62,277 nucleotides of DNA from Gemmataceae bacterium (GTDB lineage Bacteria > Planctomycetota > Planctomycetia > Gemmatales > Gemmataceae), in contig JAIBBI010000016.1 in the NCBI GenBank assembly GCA_019694755.1, forward strand, positions 1-62,277, given 5' to 3'. The stretch's first letter is position 1, and the number at the start of each line of letters is the position of its first letter. The translations under genes and the position numbers were made by a program. Of this stretch, positions 50,939-60,030 are shown in pieces. The notes under the pieces are model-generated. The model was given only the letters and a program-made list of their open reading frames with translations, was not told the DNA's origin and ran no database searches.

Positions 50939-51381
50939 CACGCCACGGCCTCGTAGGCCGGACCGCGACCGGTGATGGTGACTTCCCGGAATTCACCGGA
51001 CGGCTTGATCTCGATTCGCAGGTATTCAGCCGGCAAGGTGGACTCGAACCGATCAGCCCATTCGACGAAGCACACTCCGTTACCGGAGAAGTACTCCTCC
51101 GCGCCGAGCGCTAGAATCGACTCGGCGTCGGCGAGACGATAGGTATCGAAGTGGTACACGGGGATCCGGGCGGGATACTCGTGGATCAAAGCAAAGGTGG
51201 GGCTGGAAACGACACGCTCGTCGGCCCCGAGGCCAACGGCCACAGAGCGGACGAGCGTCGTCTTGCCCGCGCCGAGCGGGCCGACCAGTCCGACGACGGC
51301 TCCCGGAAACAGCAGTTCCGCGAGCCGCCGACCGAACCGGGACGTGTCTTCAAGCGTCACCAGACGGAGCGATGCCGGCAT
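50923..51381 (-). CDS. tsaE: tRNA threonylcarbamoyladenosine biosynthesis ATPase TsaE
   Basis: A 152-residue P-loop ATPase that helps form the universal t6A37 modification of ANN-decoding tRNAs. Walker A is VGPLGAGKTTLVRS, and VSSPTFALIHEY, VYHFDTYRL and FVEWADRF are family blocks. ATG 51381 gives normal length. The gene's 3' end overlaps panE-like on the other strand by 16 bases, and the 1503-residue surface-protein gene ends 30 bases upstream of it on the same strand. Confidence 0.94.
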   Translation of the reverse strand: MPASLRLVTLEDTSRFGRRLAELLFPGAVVGLVGPLGAGKTTLVRSVAVGLGADERVVSSPTFALIHEYPARIPVYHFDTYRLADAESILALGAEEYFSGNGVCFVEWADRFESTLPAEYLRIEIKPSGEFREVTITGRGPAYEAVACQLSN

Positions 51382-51410
51382 ATCCCTTCCGATGAAGCGA
51401 CTCCCGCAGA

Positions 51411-54400
51411 TCAGGTGATCTGTGCCAGGAAATTCAGGCGGAACCGCAGGAAGTCGCCGGAATCCACAGTCCCGGAGCCGTCGAAATCGAACGCGTCATT
51501 GGCGCTCAGAAACGCGAGACGGAACGCCAGGAAGTCGTCGGACTCGACCTTTCCATTACCGTTGGCATCGCCGTACAGCCGGAAGACGCCTGTGGCCGGG
51601 GAAGTCGGCGTAGGCGTGCCGTACGGCGTGGAGTTGAGGACGAAGTTGTCGCCGCCAGTGCCGTTCCCGTCGCCGTCGAGTCCGGCACCTCCGAATGCGG
51701 ATGCCACCGCGGTCAGCGTGTACCGGCCGTCCTGCAACGAGAACTTGCCGGGGGCGCCGTCGACGAGTCCGCCGGTGAACGTGATCGTCACAAAGGTCCC
51801 GGAGACATCGAGCACGCTGTTCAGCGTGACCGATCCGGCCGACGGTGTGACGCGGTTCAGCGTGAAGGCCGAGGCGATGGACGGGATCGTGACTGGCGAA
51901 TCGAAGTTGACCCGCAAGGTGGTGACCCGCGACCGCTGGGCATCGCCGTTGTTGATGACCACGCTGGTGACTTTCGCCGCGGGGGCGGCCACGCCCGGGG
52001 CCTTCAACGTAATGTCGTTCCCGTCGCCGCCGACGTAACTGATGGTGAAGTTGGTAGCGCCGATCGTGACTGTCGCGCCCTCGGCCAAGCCGTTGAACGT
52101 TCCGGTGACGGCATCGGCACCGTCGTTGTCAACGATGGTAAACACCTGTCCGGGGGCGGGCGTGTAGCCGAGCGACGGGACGAGCGTCGCACCGCCGAGC
52201 ACGATGGCACCCTGAACGCCAAGCTGATCGTAGAACGTGCCCGGAATGGAGCCGTTCAATTCGACGACGAACTGCGAGCCGGAGACCATCGTCATGTCGC
52301 CGGTCGTCAGGAGGCCGGGGCTGCTGCCCGGCGAAACCTTACCGACCGCAGACACGGAGACCGTGCCGGTGACGATGCCCGCACCAGCCAGTGTGCCGTC
52401 GACGACGACAGGATTGGTTACCGTCATCGCTCCGTCCATGACCAGCGTCTGGCCCGGCAGGACTGCAAGAGTTCCCGCCTTGTTCACTGGCTGCGTGAAG
52501 GTCGATTTGCCACCTCCGGGGAAGAGCGAGAGCGTGCCGTCCGTGACGACCGCGCCAAGAGTCTGGCCGATGTTGCCGACTCCGCCCGCGGAAAGGGTCA
52601 CGTTGCCGGTGGTGACGGACACGTCGCCATTGAGTGAAAGGTCCCCGGCAATCGTGGAGAAATCGATATCGCCCACCCGGTTGACCGTCGCGTTCTTCGC
52701 CGAGTTCGTGCTTCCCGAAAACGCCGCCGACCCGACGGTCCGGACGAAAATATCGCCCTCCGCCTGCAGGGCGTTGGTCGTACTGGTGGTTGAGGTGGTC
52801 TTGGCCGAAACGGTGCCGGCTGTGATCAGGATCGGTACGGTACCGTCGCCGATAGGGTTTTCGCGGGCGGTCAAGGTGACCGTTCCGGTCGGGCCGGCGT
52901 CGAGCATGGCGAACTGGCTGACCGTGTTGTCGTGGGTCATCCGGATGATGCCGGCCCGGAACGGGTCCGTGATGGCATTTCCGATGGCGTACCCAGTGTT
53001 CACCGTGATGCCGCCACCCGACCCGACTTTGATATTACCGAGTTTGGCGCCCGAGAAATCGGTGTTCACCGTGGACCCGGTGACGTTGATGACCACTGCG
53101 TCGGAGGCCGCGCTGGTCGTCTGCACCGTGACGTTAGTGGAGTACACCTGCGTAAAGTACTGGTTGTTCGACCCGTCGTAGTTCACGTTGCAGAGGATCT
53201 TGCCGGAGAACATCGCGCCGCCGATGAGGCCGGCCGCGTTCACGGTCAGGTTGTCGTCGGTCTGGATCTTGATGTTTCCGGTGCCGGTGGTGATCGTACC
53301 GACGACCACGAGGCCATTATTGCTGCCGCCGGTCGTAAGGATGTCGATGTCGCCGGCACCCTGGGCGATGGCGTTGGCCACCTGTACGTCTTGCGCGCTG
53401 TTCTCGGCGAGGTAGATGCCGCCCGAACCGGCGACCGCCGAGACGTTGCCGCTCTGGAACGGAATCCGCTGAGTCGAGGTGCCGATCGCGCTGTTGGCAC
53501 CGGAAGTCGTGAAATTGATCGAGCCGGGGAAGGTGTTGACGCCGCCACCGGCGTACAACTGGGTCGTCCCACCGATCGAGAAGATTGAGCCCGCATTGAC
53601 GTCGATATTCAGGGTGCCCGTTGCCCCGATGCTGACGTTCCCCATGACGGCATTACCGACGCCGCCGGACGGCGTATTGACCGTAAGGCCGAACGCCGGG
53701 TTCGACACGCTACTGGTGGTGACGAATCCGAGCGTGCTCATGGAGAAGCCCTCGGAGCCGACCCCGTCGGTGTTGGCGAAGACACTGAATGTGCCGGACG
53801 ACCCGACGCCGCCGAACGCCGCGTTGATCGCGACGCCGTCGCCGGAGCTGAGGAACACGTCCCCCGATCCGAAATTGGAGACACCGTCGATCGACAGAAG
53901 TCCGGTCTTGTTGGTGACGCTGATGGGGCCGAACGAGGTCGCCGAGAGCGTCATGCTCGCGCCGTCGTTTTCAGTCAGATAGACGCCGCCCGCCCCACCG
54001 GCCGCGCTGACAACGCTTGCCTGCGTGTTGATCGGGGTGCCCGACGTGCCGATCGAGTTGCCCGCGAACGTGATGGTGCTAGCTGTCAGTGTCACTCCGA
54101 AGCCCTGGCTGATGGTGTCGAATCCGGTGACGCTGAACTTGCTGCCGGTGTTCGCACTGACGTTGAAAAGGGCCGACGAGCCAGCCGCGCCTGGAGTCGT
54201 CTGAACGTCGAGCGGGTCGTTGACGCCGTTGAGCGTGAACGAGTCCGTGCCGTCGCCGAGGTTCAGGCTGACGGCCGTCGTCCCGGCATCGGGTCCGCTG
54301 ACGGCGTAGTTACCCGGGACGTTGCTCGTGATCGACCAACCGGCCGTGATGGCAGCCGGAGTCAGGGCGATCGGTTCGGTCGCGTCCTTGATCGTGTAGA

Positions 54401-55922
54401 CACCCGAGGCAAGCGACAAGGTAATGTCGTTGTTCTTACCCAGCGAGGAAGAATAGACGGCTTTGCCGCTGATGACATCGAGGCTCGCCCCGGCAGGCGA
54501 GACCGTGACCAGTGTCCCGATCGTGGAAGTGAACTGGACAATCGGCGGCGAGACACCGGTGTTGTTGACCATCTTGAGCTGCAGTGTACCGCCGCCACTG
54601 ATACCGGTGACCGGGATGGTCCAGGTAGTACCGGAACCGGTGGGAACACCCACGGTCCCGGTCACACCACCAGTAAAGTCGAGGCCGAAGTTGGATGCCG
54701 TCAGGCCGGAGACCGGGGCCGCAAAAGTGGCCGTGTAAGTGATCGACGGGCCGCTGGTCGAACTTGTTGAGGCCGTCAGACTGTCAAGCGTAGTCGGAAG
54801 AAGGGAGTTGGTGGGTACGAACGCGATTCCGCGAAGCAGCGCGTTACCCGCGGTCGTCGCAATGGTCGTGAGTGTTGTTCCGTTGTTCGGATTGCCGAAC
54901 CCTGCCGAGTCCGTCAGGCTGACAATGGAATTCAAAGTCAGTGAGGTGGCCCCGGTTGTGGCATAGAGAGTGACGACGCCGGCATTGACTTTGCCCGTTA
55001 CGGACCGGGTCACTGGCATCACAATCGTGTTCAAGAGGCTCCAGTTGGCTCCGTTGTAGCTCCACTTCTGGATGCCACCCGTGGCGGCCGTATCGTCGCA
55101 GACGTAGACGGTATCCAACCCGGTACCATTGAAGCTCGTACCTGCATCGAGATCCGCGAAGAAGAAGCCGTACGGGCTTCCAGTCGTTGTCGGAAACCCG
55201 GGCAGGTTGGTCATGGTCTGCCCGGAAGTCGTCGGCAGGCCCGTGCCAACAGTGCCGAGGCGAACGCCGCCGGTGCCCGACGCGTTGGTGGAGAAGAGCT
55301 GTCCGCCGGCCACGCCGATGAACCGGTTGTTGGTCACGGTCGTGGAAATCAGGGTCGCAGTTGTATCCGTCGCCTTGGCAAAATAGCTGATGCCGCCGTT
55401 CGCACCCGAGGTCCAGCCGCTGAATCCATCGACGGAAACAGCTCCACGGATGCTGGCACTCGAATTCACGTTGTTGAACAGCGAGTAACTGGCAGCGCCA
55501 GTCGAATCAAAGATGGCAACCGTGCGATTCACGCTGGCAGACGTGGCCGTGGACGGATCCGCGGCCCCGGCAGTCTGGTTGTATCCTGCAAGCGTCAGGT
55601 ACTTCCCGTCCGGCGACAGGTTCAGTTGTCCCTCCGAGGTCGAGTTTCCGCGTGCGGTGAGCTTTGCACCTGTGCCCGTTGATGGAAGAGAAATTGTGGA
55701 GACCGGCGTCGTCTGCAGAGTCAGATTGGGGTCGTACTCTTCGAGGAAAACCGGAGTAGCAAGGGCAGACGGCGCGGTGACGCCGTCGCCAACTCGGTAG
55801 ACGACCAGGTTGCCTGCAACAAACGCCGGAGTCTCCCGCGACTCCAGGGATTCGAGTCGGGGCTTGCGCACGGGCCGGGTCATGTTCGACCGACGAAGAA
55901 GGCGGGTCCAGTTCTGACGCAT
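51411..55922 (-). CDS. Giant surface protein with LESRETPA start and dockerin-like end
   Basis: A 1503-residue protein rich in Thr, Ser, Gly and Val. The N-terminus contains PRLESLESRETPAFVAG, the planctomycete LESR..PA motif. A first propeller-like part (VDGFSGWTSGANGG, FFADLDAGTSFNG) is followed by a long repetitive beta region with filamentous or autotransporter-like character. The last 120 residues hold QRSRVTTLRVNF and two calcium-loop motifs, DANGNGKVESDD and DFDGSGTVDSGD. The same end module occurs in the BNR protein at 19.4-22.0 kb. It is likely secreted and may attach to the cell surface. ATG 55922 has GAGGA upstream with an eight-base C run in the spacer. Confidence 0.85.
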   Translation of the reverse strand: MRQNWTRLLRRSNMTRPVRKPRLESLESRETPAFVAGNLVVYRVGDGVTAPSALATPVFLEEYDPNLTLQTTPVSTISLPSTGTGAKLTARGNSTSEGQLNLSPDGKYLTLAGYNQTAGAADPSTATSASVNRTVAIFDSTGAASYSLFNNVNSSASIRGAVSVDGFSGWTSGANGGISYFAKATDTTATLISTTVTNNRFIGVAGGQLFSTNASGTGGVRLGTVGTGLPTTSGQTMTNLPGFPTTTGSPYGFFFADLDAGTSFNGTGLDTVYVCDDTAATGGIQKWSYNGANWSLLNTIVMPVTRSVTGKVNAGVVTLYATTGATSLTLNSIVSLTDSAGFGNPNNGTTLTTIATTAGNALLRGIAFVPTNSLLPTTLDSLTASTSSTSGPSITYTATFAAPVSGLTASNFGLDFTGGVTGTVGVPTGSGTTWTIPVTGISGGGTLQLKMVNNTGVSPPIVQFTSTIGTLVTVSPAGASLDVISGKAVYSSSLGKNNDITLSLASGVYTIKDATEPIALTPAAITAGWSITSNVPGNYAVSGPDAGTTAVSLNLGDGTDSFTLNGVNDPLDVQTTPGAAGSSALFNVSANTGSKFSVTGFDTISQGFGVTLTASTITFAGNSIGTSGTPINTQASVVSAAGGAGGVYLTENDGASMTLSATSFGPISVTNKTGLLSIDGVSNFGSGDVFLSSGDGVAINAAFGGVGSSGTFSVFANTDGVGSEGFSMSTLGFVTTSSVSNPAFGLTVNTPSGGVGNAVMGNVSIGATGTLNIDVNAGSIFSIGGTTQLYAGGGVNTFPGSINFTTSGANSAIGTSTQRIPFQSGNVSAVAGSGGIYLAENSAQDVQVANAIAQGAGDIDILTTGGSNNGLVVVGTITTGTGNIKIQTDDNLTVNAAGLIGGAMFSGKILCNVNYDGSNNQYFTQVYSTNVTVQTTSAASDAVVINVTGSTVNTDFSGAKLGNIKVGSGGGITVNTGYAIGNAITDPFRAGIIRMTHDNTVSQFAMLDAGPTGTVTLTARENPIGDGTVPILITAGTVSAKTTSTTSTTNALQAEGDIFVRTVGSAAFSGSTNSAKNATVNRVGDIDFSTIAGDLSLNGDVSVTTGNVTLSAGGVGNIGQTLGAVVTDGTLSLFPGGGKSTFTQPVNKAGTLAVLPGQTLVMDGAMTVTNPVVVDGTLAGAGIVTGTVSVSAVGKVSPGSSPGLLTTGDMTMVSGSQFVVELNGSIPGTFYDQLGVQGAIVLGGATLVPSLGYTPAPGQVFTIVDNDGADAVTGTFNGLAEGATVTIGATNFTISYVGGDGNDITLKAPGVAAPAAKVTSVVINNGDAQRSRVTTLRVNFDSPVTIPSIASAFTLNRVTPSAGSVTLNSVLDVSGTFVTITFTGGLVDGAPGKFSLQDGRYTLTAVASAFGGAGLDGDGNGTGGDNFVLNSTPYGTPTPTSPATGVFRLYGDANGNGKVESDDFLAFRLAFLSANDAFDFDGSGTVDSGDFLRFRLNFLAQIT

Positions 55923-56088
55923 CGGGGGGGGTCCTCGGGATGAATTTCAAACAGGCCAGCGAGGCCGGCTAAGCCGCACGCCGGGGCTATGGACACCATG
56001 AGTTAAAGGGCTTCCGTGCCGTGTCGGGCGACTCCGTCACCCCAATTCACGGGCTACATACGAATGGGCTATGTCGGGGTTGCGAATT

Positions 56089-56143
56089 CCCCGAGAGCGT
56101 TCTGTAGGGATTGTATGAAGAATACCGGGGATGTCTCTCGGGG
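56089..56143. other. Inverted repeat upstream of the esterase gene
   Basis: CCCCGAGAG at 56089-56097 and CTCTCGGGG at 56135-56143 are perfect 9-base arms around a 37-base loop. The pair lies 37 bases before the esterase start codon. It could be an operator, a leader hairpin or a terminator fragment; no function is demonstrated. Confidence 0.4.
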
Positions 56144-56179
56144 TTCAATATTCCCTGTCAACGGCTCCTTGGAGGGCGA

Positions 56180-57067
56180 ATGATGCGAATTTCCTCGGCG
56201 ATTCTCCTGATACTCACCGCGGTCGGCACTCCCGCTGCCGCGCAGGACAAGGCCCGACCCCGAGCCACGACGCCCGGCGTGAAAATCGTCCGCGACCTCG
56301 CCTACGGCCCTCATGACCGACAGAAACTAGACCTGTATCTCCCCGAAAACGCCAAAGACCCGCCGCTCGTCGTCTGGATTCACGGAGGCGGCTGGCAGGG
56401 CGGCAGCAAGGAAGGGGCCGGCCCCGCCAAGCCCCTCGTTGAAAAAGGCTACGCCGTCGCCGCCATCAACTACCGGCTCACCAATGCCGCGCCGTTCCCC
56501 GCCCAGATTCACGACTGCAAGGGCGCGGTCCGTTACCTGAAACTCAACGCCGGCAAGTATGGTTACGACCCCAACCGCGTCGGCGTCTTCGGAGCGTCGG
56601 CCGGTGGCCACCTCGTCGCCCTGCTCGGCCTCACGGCCGACAAGAAGGAACTCGATGGCGATTTGAATCCCGGTCCGTCCTGCGCCGTCAACGCCGTCGT
56701 CGATTGGTTCGGCCCGACCGACTTCTGTAATTGGGGCGGTACCGGGAAGTTTCCGCCTTCCAACACCGCCAACGGTGCGGTCGATCGACTGCTCGGCGGA
56801 CCGATTGCAGAGAAGAAGGAGATCGCGAAGGCCGCATCACCAATCACCTACACCCGACGCGACGGCGCGCCCATTCTTCTGGTTCACGGCGATAAAGACG
56901 GGTTGGTCCCGCTGCAGCAAAGCCAACTCCTGCACGATGACCTGAAGAAATGGGGAGCCGATAGCACGCTTCACGTCGTCGAGGGCGGTGGCCACGGCGC
57001 GGGCTTTCAGACGCCCGAAGTCGCCGAGCTCACAGTGAAGTTCTTTGCGAGGACTTTGAAGAAGTAA
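56180..57067 (+). CDS. Exported alpha/beta-hydrolase esterase
   Basis: A 295-residue protein with a signal peptide (ILLILTAVGTPAAAQ). The oxyanion-loop motif HGGGWQGGSK, nucleophile motif GASAGGH, the acid in VHGDKDGLVP and the histidine in GGGHGAGF give a complete catalytic set. The family resembles BD-FAE and other acyl or carbohydrate esterases, so cleavage of acetyl or feruloyl groups is plausible but untested. GGAGGG at 56171-56176 precedes the tandem ATGs at 56180 and 56183; 56180 is used, and 56183 would also fit the ribosome-binding site. Confidence 0.9.
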   Translation: MMRISSAILLILTAVGTPAAAQDKARPRATTPGVKIVRDLAYGPHDRQKLDLYLPENAKDPPLVVWIHGGGWQGGSKEGAGPAKPLVEKGYAVAAINYRLTNAAPFPAQIHDCKGAVRYLKLNAGKYGYDPNRVGVFGASAGGHLVALLGLTADKKELDGDLNPGPSCAVNAVVDWFGPTDFCNWGGTGKFPPSNTANGAVDRLLGGPIAEKKEIAKAASPITYTRRDGAPILLVHGDKDGLVPLQQSQLLHDDLKKWGADSTLHVVEGGGHGAGFQTPEVAELTVKFFARTLKK

Positions 57068-57082
57068 GAATGAAATTGGTCA

Positions 57083-57123
57083 CCGGTTCGCGGGCCACAC
57101 AATCATCGTGGCCCGCAAACCGG
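57083..57123. terminator. Bidirectional hairpin terminator
   Basis: CCGGTTCGCGGGCCAC pairs with GTGGCCCGCAAACCGG through nearly all 16 positions around a nine-base loop. It lies between the convergent esterase and the 60-residue protein. A T-rich stretch occurs a few bases later on the plus strand. A terminator is the natural reading. Confidence 0.7.
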
Positions 57124-57130
57124 AGCTGCG

Positions 57131-57313
57131 TTACTTTTTCTTCTTCGCCGTCGACAGGCCTTTGGCGATGATCTCGGCGGCGGTCGCAGAATCGAGGCCG
57201 ACGAGGATCTTGAACGCCTCGCTGAGCACCCGCTTGGTCTCGGCCGCGCCGATGTGCGTCTTGTCGGTGTCGGCCCGCCGCGCTACCTCGTTGTAAAAAT
57301 CGCTCAGGGTCAT
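57131..57313 (-). CDS. Small lysine-tailed hypothetical protein (60 aa)
   Basis: MTLSDFYNEVARRADTDKTH begins a 60-residue protein that ends in STAKKKK. The spacing of hydrophobic residues and the phrase FYNEVARRADTDK...AETKRVLSEAF resembles the N-terminal dimerisation helices of HU-type DNA-binding proteins, but the DNA-binding arm is absent and the match is weak. A lysine-rich tail would suit nucleic-acid binding. ATG 57313 is preferred; the upstream open frame is probably not coding. Neighbours are an esterase and a diguanylate cyclase. Confidence 0.65.
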   Translation of the reverse strand: MTLSDFYNEVARRADTDKTHIGAAETKRVLSEAFKILVGLDSATAAEIIAKGLSTAKKKK

Positions 57314-57390
57314 CTCAGCTCCTCGAAGTGTGTGTTGGCCGGAGCGCCTTGCCCCGACCCGGGCGATTGTCACCGAACGGACCGCGAAAA

Positions 57391-58632
57391 TCAACCGGCC
57401 TGCCGGTGGGATTCCTTCTTTCGTTCCTGCTTCTGCTGATACATGGCCGCGTCGGCCCGATCGACGGCCGGCTGGAGGTCGCTGCGGTCGCGGTACTCGG
57501 CCACGCCCCACGCGACCCGGATATCCACCGGCTGGGCCATGCCGGGCAGCCGGACGCCGACCAGCGCGCGATCGAGGTCGTCGAGGCGCTTCGTCAGCTC
57601 GGCCGCCGCGACTCCGGGCAGTATGACGAGGAACTCGTCGCCGCCCATGCGGAAGACCGGGTCGCCGATGCGGGTCCGGTTCTGCACCGCGCGGGCGACG
57701 GTCCGCAGTACCCCGTCGCCGGCCGTGTGGCCGTGCACGTCGTTGAGTGGCTTCAGATCGTTTACGTCGATGGCCGCGAGGGAACCCGGAGCCGGCCCGG
57801 CCAGCGGGTCCGCCAGCATCGACTCGAACGCCCGGCGGTTGAGCAACCCGGTCAGCGCATCGGTCCGCGCTGCCAGGGCCAACTGTTCAGAGACGGCCTG
57901 AAGCTGTCGATTCGCAGACACCAATGCCTGCCGTGCGCTGTCGGTCACGAGCAGCACCTGACCGAAAGCCAGGATCAGCTCGATGAAGGTGTCGTACATC
58001 GCAGAGTAATTCAGATACCCGATCCCCGGGCGCATCGGCAGGCCTTGCAGGAGCCGGTATCCCAGCACGACGCTGTAGTGCCAGAACAACACGACGATGC
58101 CCACGAGCCCCACCTGCAGGAACCGCAGGCCGATCCGCGTCTGGGTGTCGGTGGCACGGGCCGACAAGGTCGCCGCGAAAGCCAGCAGGCAGTACCCGCC
58201 GATGAACAGCGAGTGGGCCGGGAACAGACTACTGATGTCGACGAACCGGGCGGGCAGGAACACGCCGAGGATCAACGGCGGAATCAGCAGCCAGCCGTCG
58301 CGCCACTCCAGGCCCTTGTCGAGCGAATAGCAGCGGCAGCCGGCGAACAGCAGAAAGCCGAAGAGGTCGCCGCCGGCCCAGTAGATTGAAAGCAATGGCC
58401 AGGTCAGGCCCGGAACTTGGAACGACAGGTTCAACGCGACCAGCCCGACGACGAGTGCGCACCACCCGCCCGCCCAGTAGCGCAGGTAACGCCGGTCGAT
58501 GGTTCGCACGAGCAGGCAGAGCAGCACGGCCACCAGCACCGTGCTGGCCGTCTGCAACCCGGTCGAAACGTACGACGATAGGTCGGACGCCGCGACCTCG
58601 GCCGCCATCGAACCTGCCACCGTCGGGTCCAC
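57391..58632 (-). CDS. Membrane diguanylate cyclase (GGDEF)
   Basis: A 413-residue protein. Residues about 25-230 form roughly six or seven membrane helices (TASTVLVAVLLCLLVRTI onward), resembling 7TM-type sensor regions. The C-terminal GGDEF domain contains the intact catalytic motif RMGGDEFLVIL and an upstream RIGD at the product-inhibition (RxxD) position. It should make cyclic di-GMP from two GTP in the cytoplasm. GTG 58632 is taken as the start, with ATG 58608 as an alternative. The 3' end is 77 bases from the small protein's start. Confidence 0.93.
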   Translation of the reverse strand: MDPTVAGSMAAEVAASDLSSYVSTGLQTASTVLVAVLLCLLVRTIDRRYLRYWAGGWCALVVGLVALNLSFQVPGLTWPLLSIYWAGGDLFGFLLFAGCRCYSLDKGLEWRDGWLLIPPLILGVFLPARFVDISSLFPAHSLFIGGYCLLAFAATLSARATDTQTRIGLRFLQVGLVGIVVLFWHYSVVLGYRLLQGLPMRPGIGYLNYSAMYDTFIELILAFGQVLLVTDSARQALVSANRQLQAVSEQLALAARTDALTGLLNRRAFESMLADPLAGPAPGSLAAIDVNDLKPLNDVHGHTAGDGVLRTVARAVQNRTRIGDPVFRMGGDEFLVILPGVAAAELTKRLDDLDRALVGVRLPGMAQPVDIRVAWGVAEYRDRSDLQPAVDRADAAMYQQKQERKKESHRQAG

Positions 58633-58711
58633 TCACTGTCTCCGTCGCCGGCTTTCCAAGTTACCGGGATTCCCGGGGCAGGTCAATTCAGGTCACGCAC
58701 ACGAGGACATC

Positions 58712-59416
58712 ATGTCCGATCCGCTCCAACACGTCCGAGTCGAATATGACCGCTGGTCAAAGGTTTACGACATCGACGGAAACCCGCTCCAAAACATCGA
58801 GGGCCCGGCCATCGCGGCCGCCCTCGGCGACGTCCGTGGTTTGCAGGTTCTTGACATCGGTTGCGGGACGGGTCGCCATGCCATCGCCCTGGCCCGGGCC
58901 GGTGGTCACGTCACCGGCATCGACTTCTCCGACGGGATGCTGGCCAAGGCCCGCCTCAAACCGGGTGCCGAACTCGTCCAATTCGTCGTCCACGACCTGC
59001 ACCACACCTGGCCGTTCGCCGACGGGCAGTTCGATCGATTGGTGTGCGGTCTGGTGTTGGAGCACGTCCGCGACTTGAACTGGTTTTTCGCCGAGTCGCT
59101 GCGGGTACTCCGGCCGGGCGGCCGGGCGGTGTTCTCGGCCATGCACCCGGCCGTGCTGCTGAAAGGCACGCAAGCGCGTTACACCGACCCGGACTCGGGC
59201 GCCGTGTCGTGTCCGGGGAGTCTGCCGCACAAGATGAGCGACTTCATCATGGCGGCCCTGCGTGCGGGGTATGAAGTGACCGACCTGTTGGAGCAGGCCC
59301 CCGACGAGGCATTCGCCGCCCGGGTCCCGCGGGCCGCCAAGTACATCGGCTGGCCCCTGTTGTTTGTCATGACGCTGGACCGGCCGACGCATGACGTTCC
59401 GCGGAAATGCAATTGA
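58712..59416 (+). CDS. Class I SAM-dependent methyltransferase
   Basis: A 234-residue methyltransferase with VLDIGCGTGRHAIALARAGG, GIDFSDGML, VCGLVLEHVRDLNWFF and VLRPGGRAVFSAMHP. It has no signal, so it is cytoplasmic. The fold is shared by many small-molecule and quinone methyltransferases; the substrate is unknown. ATG 58712 is preceded by ACGAGGACATC, a weak ribosome-binding site. The gene is divergent from the diguanylate cyclase. Confidence 0.9.
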   Translation: MSDPLQHVRVEYDRWSKVYDIDGNPLQNIEGPAIAAALGDVRGLQVLDIGCGTGRHAIALARAGGHVTGIDFSDGMLAKARLKPGAELVQFVVHDLHHTWPFADGQFDRLVCGLVLEHVRDLNWFFAESLRVLRPGGRAVFSAMHPAVLLKGTQARYTDPDSGAVSCPGSLPHKMSDFIMAALRAGYEVTDLLEQAPDEAFAARVPRAAKYIGWPLLFVMTLDRPTHDVPRKCN

Positions 59417-59454
59417 AATAGGGCGATCCGAGCGGGCCGGTTCCGTTTCATTTC

Positions 59455-59486
59455 ATTTCATTTCACACACACCCGTTTCGTTTCAC
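59455..59486. repeat. 32-bp direct repeat, copy A
   Basis: The 32-bp segment starts ATTTCATTTCACACAC and ends CGTTTCGTTTCAC. It differs from copy B at 61567-61598 in one position only. It lies just after the methyltransferase stop, at the left edge of the gene-poor island. Confidence 0.85.
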
Positions 59487-59678
59487 GGGGTGGGTCGGGG
59501 CCGCGCCGACGGACGTAAGAGGTGGATTGGTAGTCAGTTGCGGGCAGTTTCGTGGGTCGGGAGTTGCGAATCGGAAATCGGGCAGACTGCCAATGTGGCA
59601 GGAGGAGAGCGGTCGGAGGGGGTGTCGGGTGCCGCGCAAATGCAAGCACAACACCGCCGCACCGTGGCGTGCCGCCTT

Positions 59679-60030
59679 CGTAGCGGCATTCGCCAGAATG
59701 CCGACGAACCCGCGCCGGCGTACACGCAACGGACGCTGACAACTCGGAACGCTCTCGCGTGGCGTGACGCGAAGACCGTATTCTGGCGAATACGGCTACG
59801 GGCGAACGATCAAGGCGACGACGCGTGCCGTCCTCGTAGCGGCATTCGCCAGAATGCCGATGAACCCGCGCCGGCGTAGACGCAGCGCACGCTGACAGCT
59901 CGGTACGCTCTCGCGTGGCGTGACGCGAAGACCGTATTCTGGCGAATACGGCTACGGGCGATCGATTCCGGCGACGACGCGTCCCGTCTTCGTAGCGGCA
60001 TTCGCCAGAATGCCGACGAACCCGCGCCGG
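59679..60030. repeat. 156-bp tandem array of alternating REP-like palindromes
   Basis: Two full 156-bp units and a partial third lie here (units begin at 59679, 59835 and 59991). Each unit carries a forward 24-bp element starting GTAGCGGCATTC (59680, 59836, 59992) and an inverted related element ending GGCTAC (59776-59799, 59932-59955). Each element is a hairpin (GGCATTC-GCCA-GAATGCC) preceded by GTAG, the format of REP elements targeted by RAYT transposases. Pairs in opposite orientation form BIME-like units. No RAYT gene is in the window. Confidence 0.85.

Noticed and set aside
59679-60030. CRISPR array
   Set aside because: Repeats alternate in orientation, are palindromic, and the 156-bp period does not give uniform spacers; no cas genes are near.
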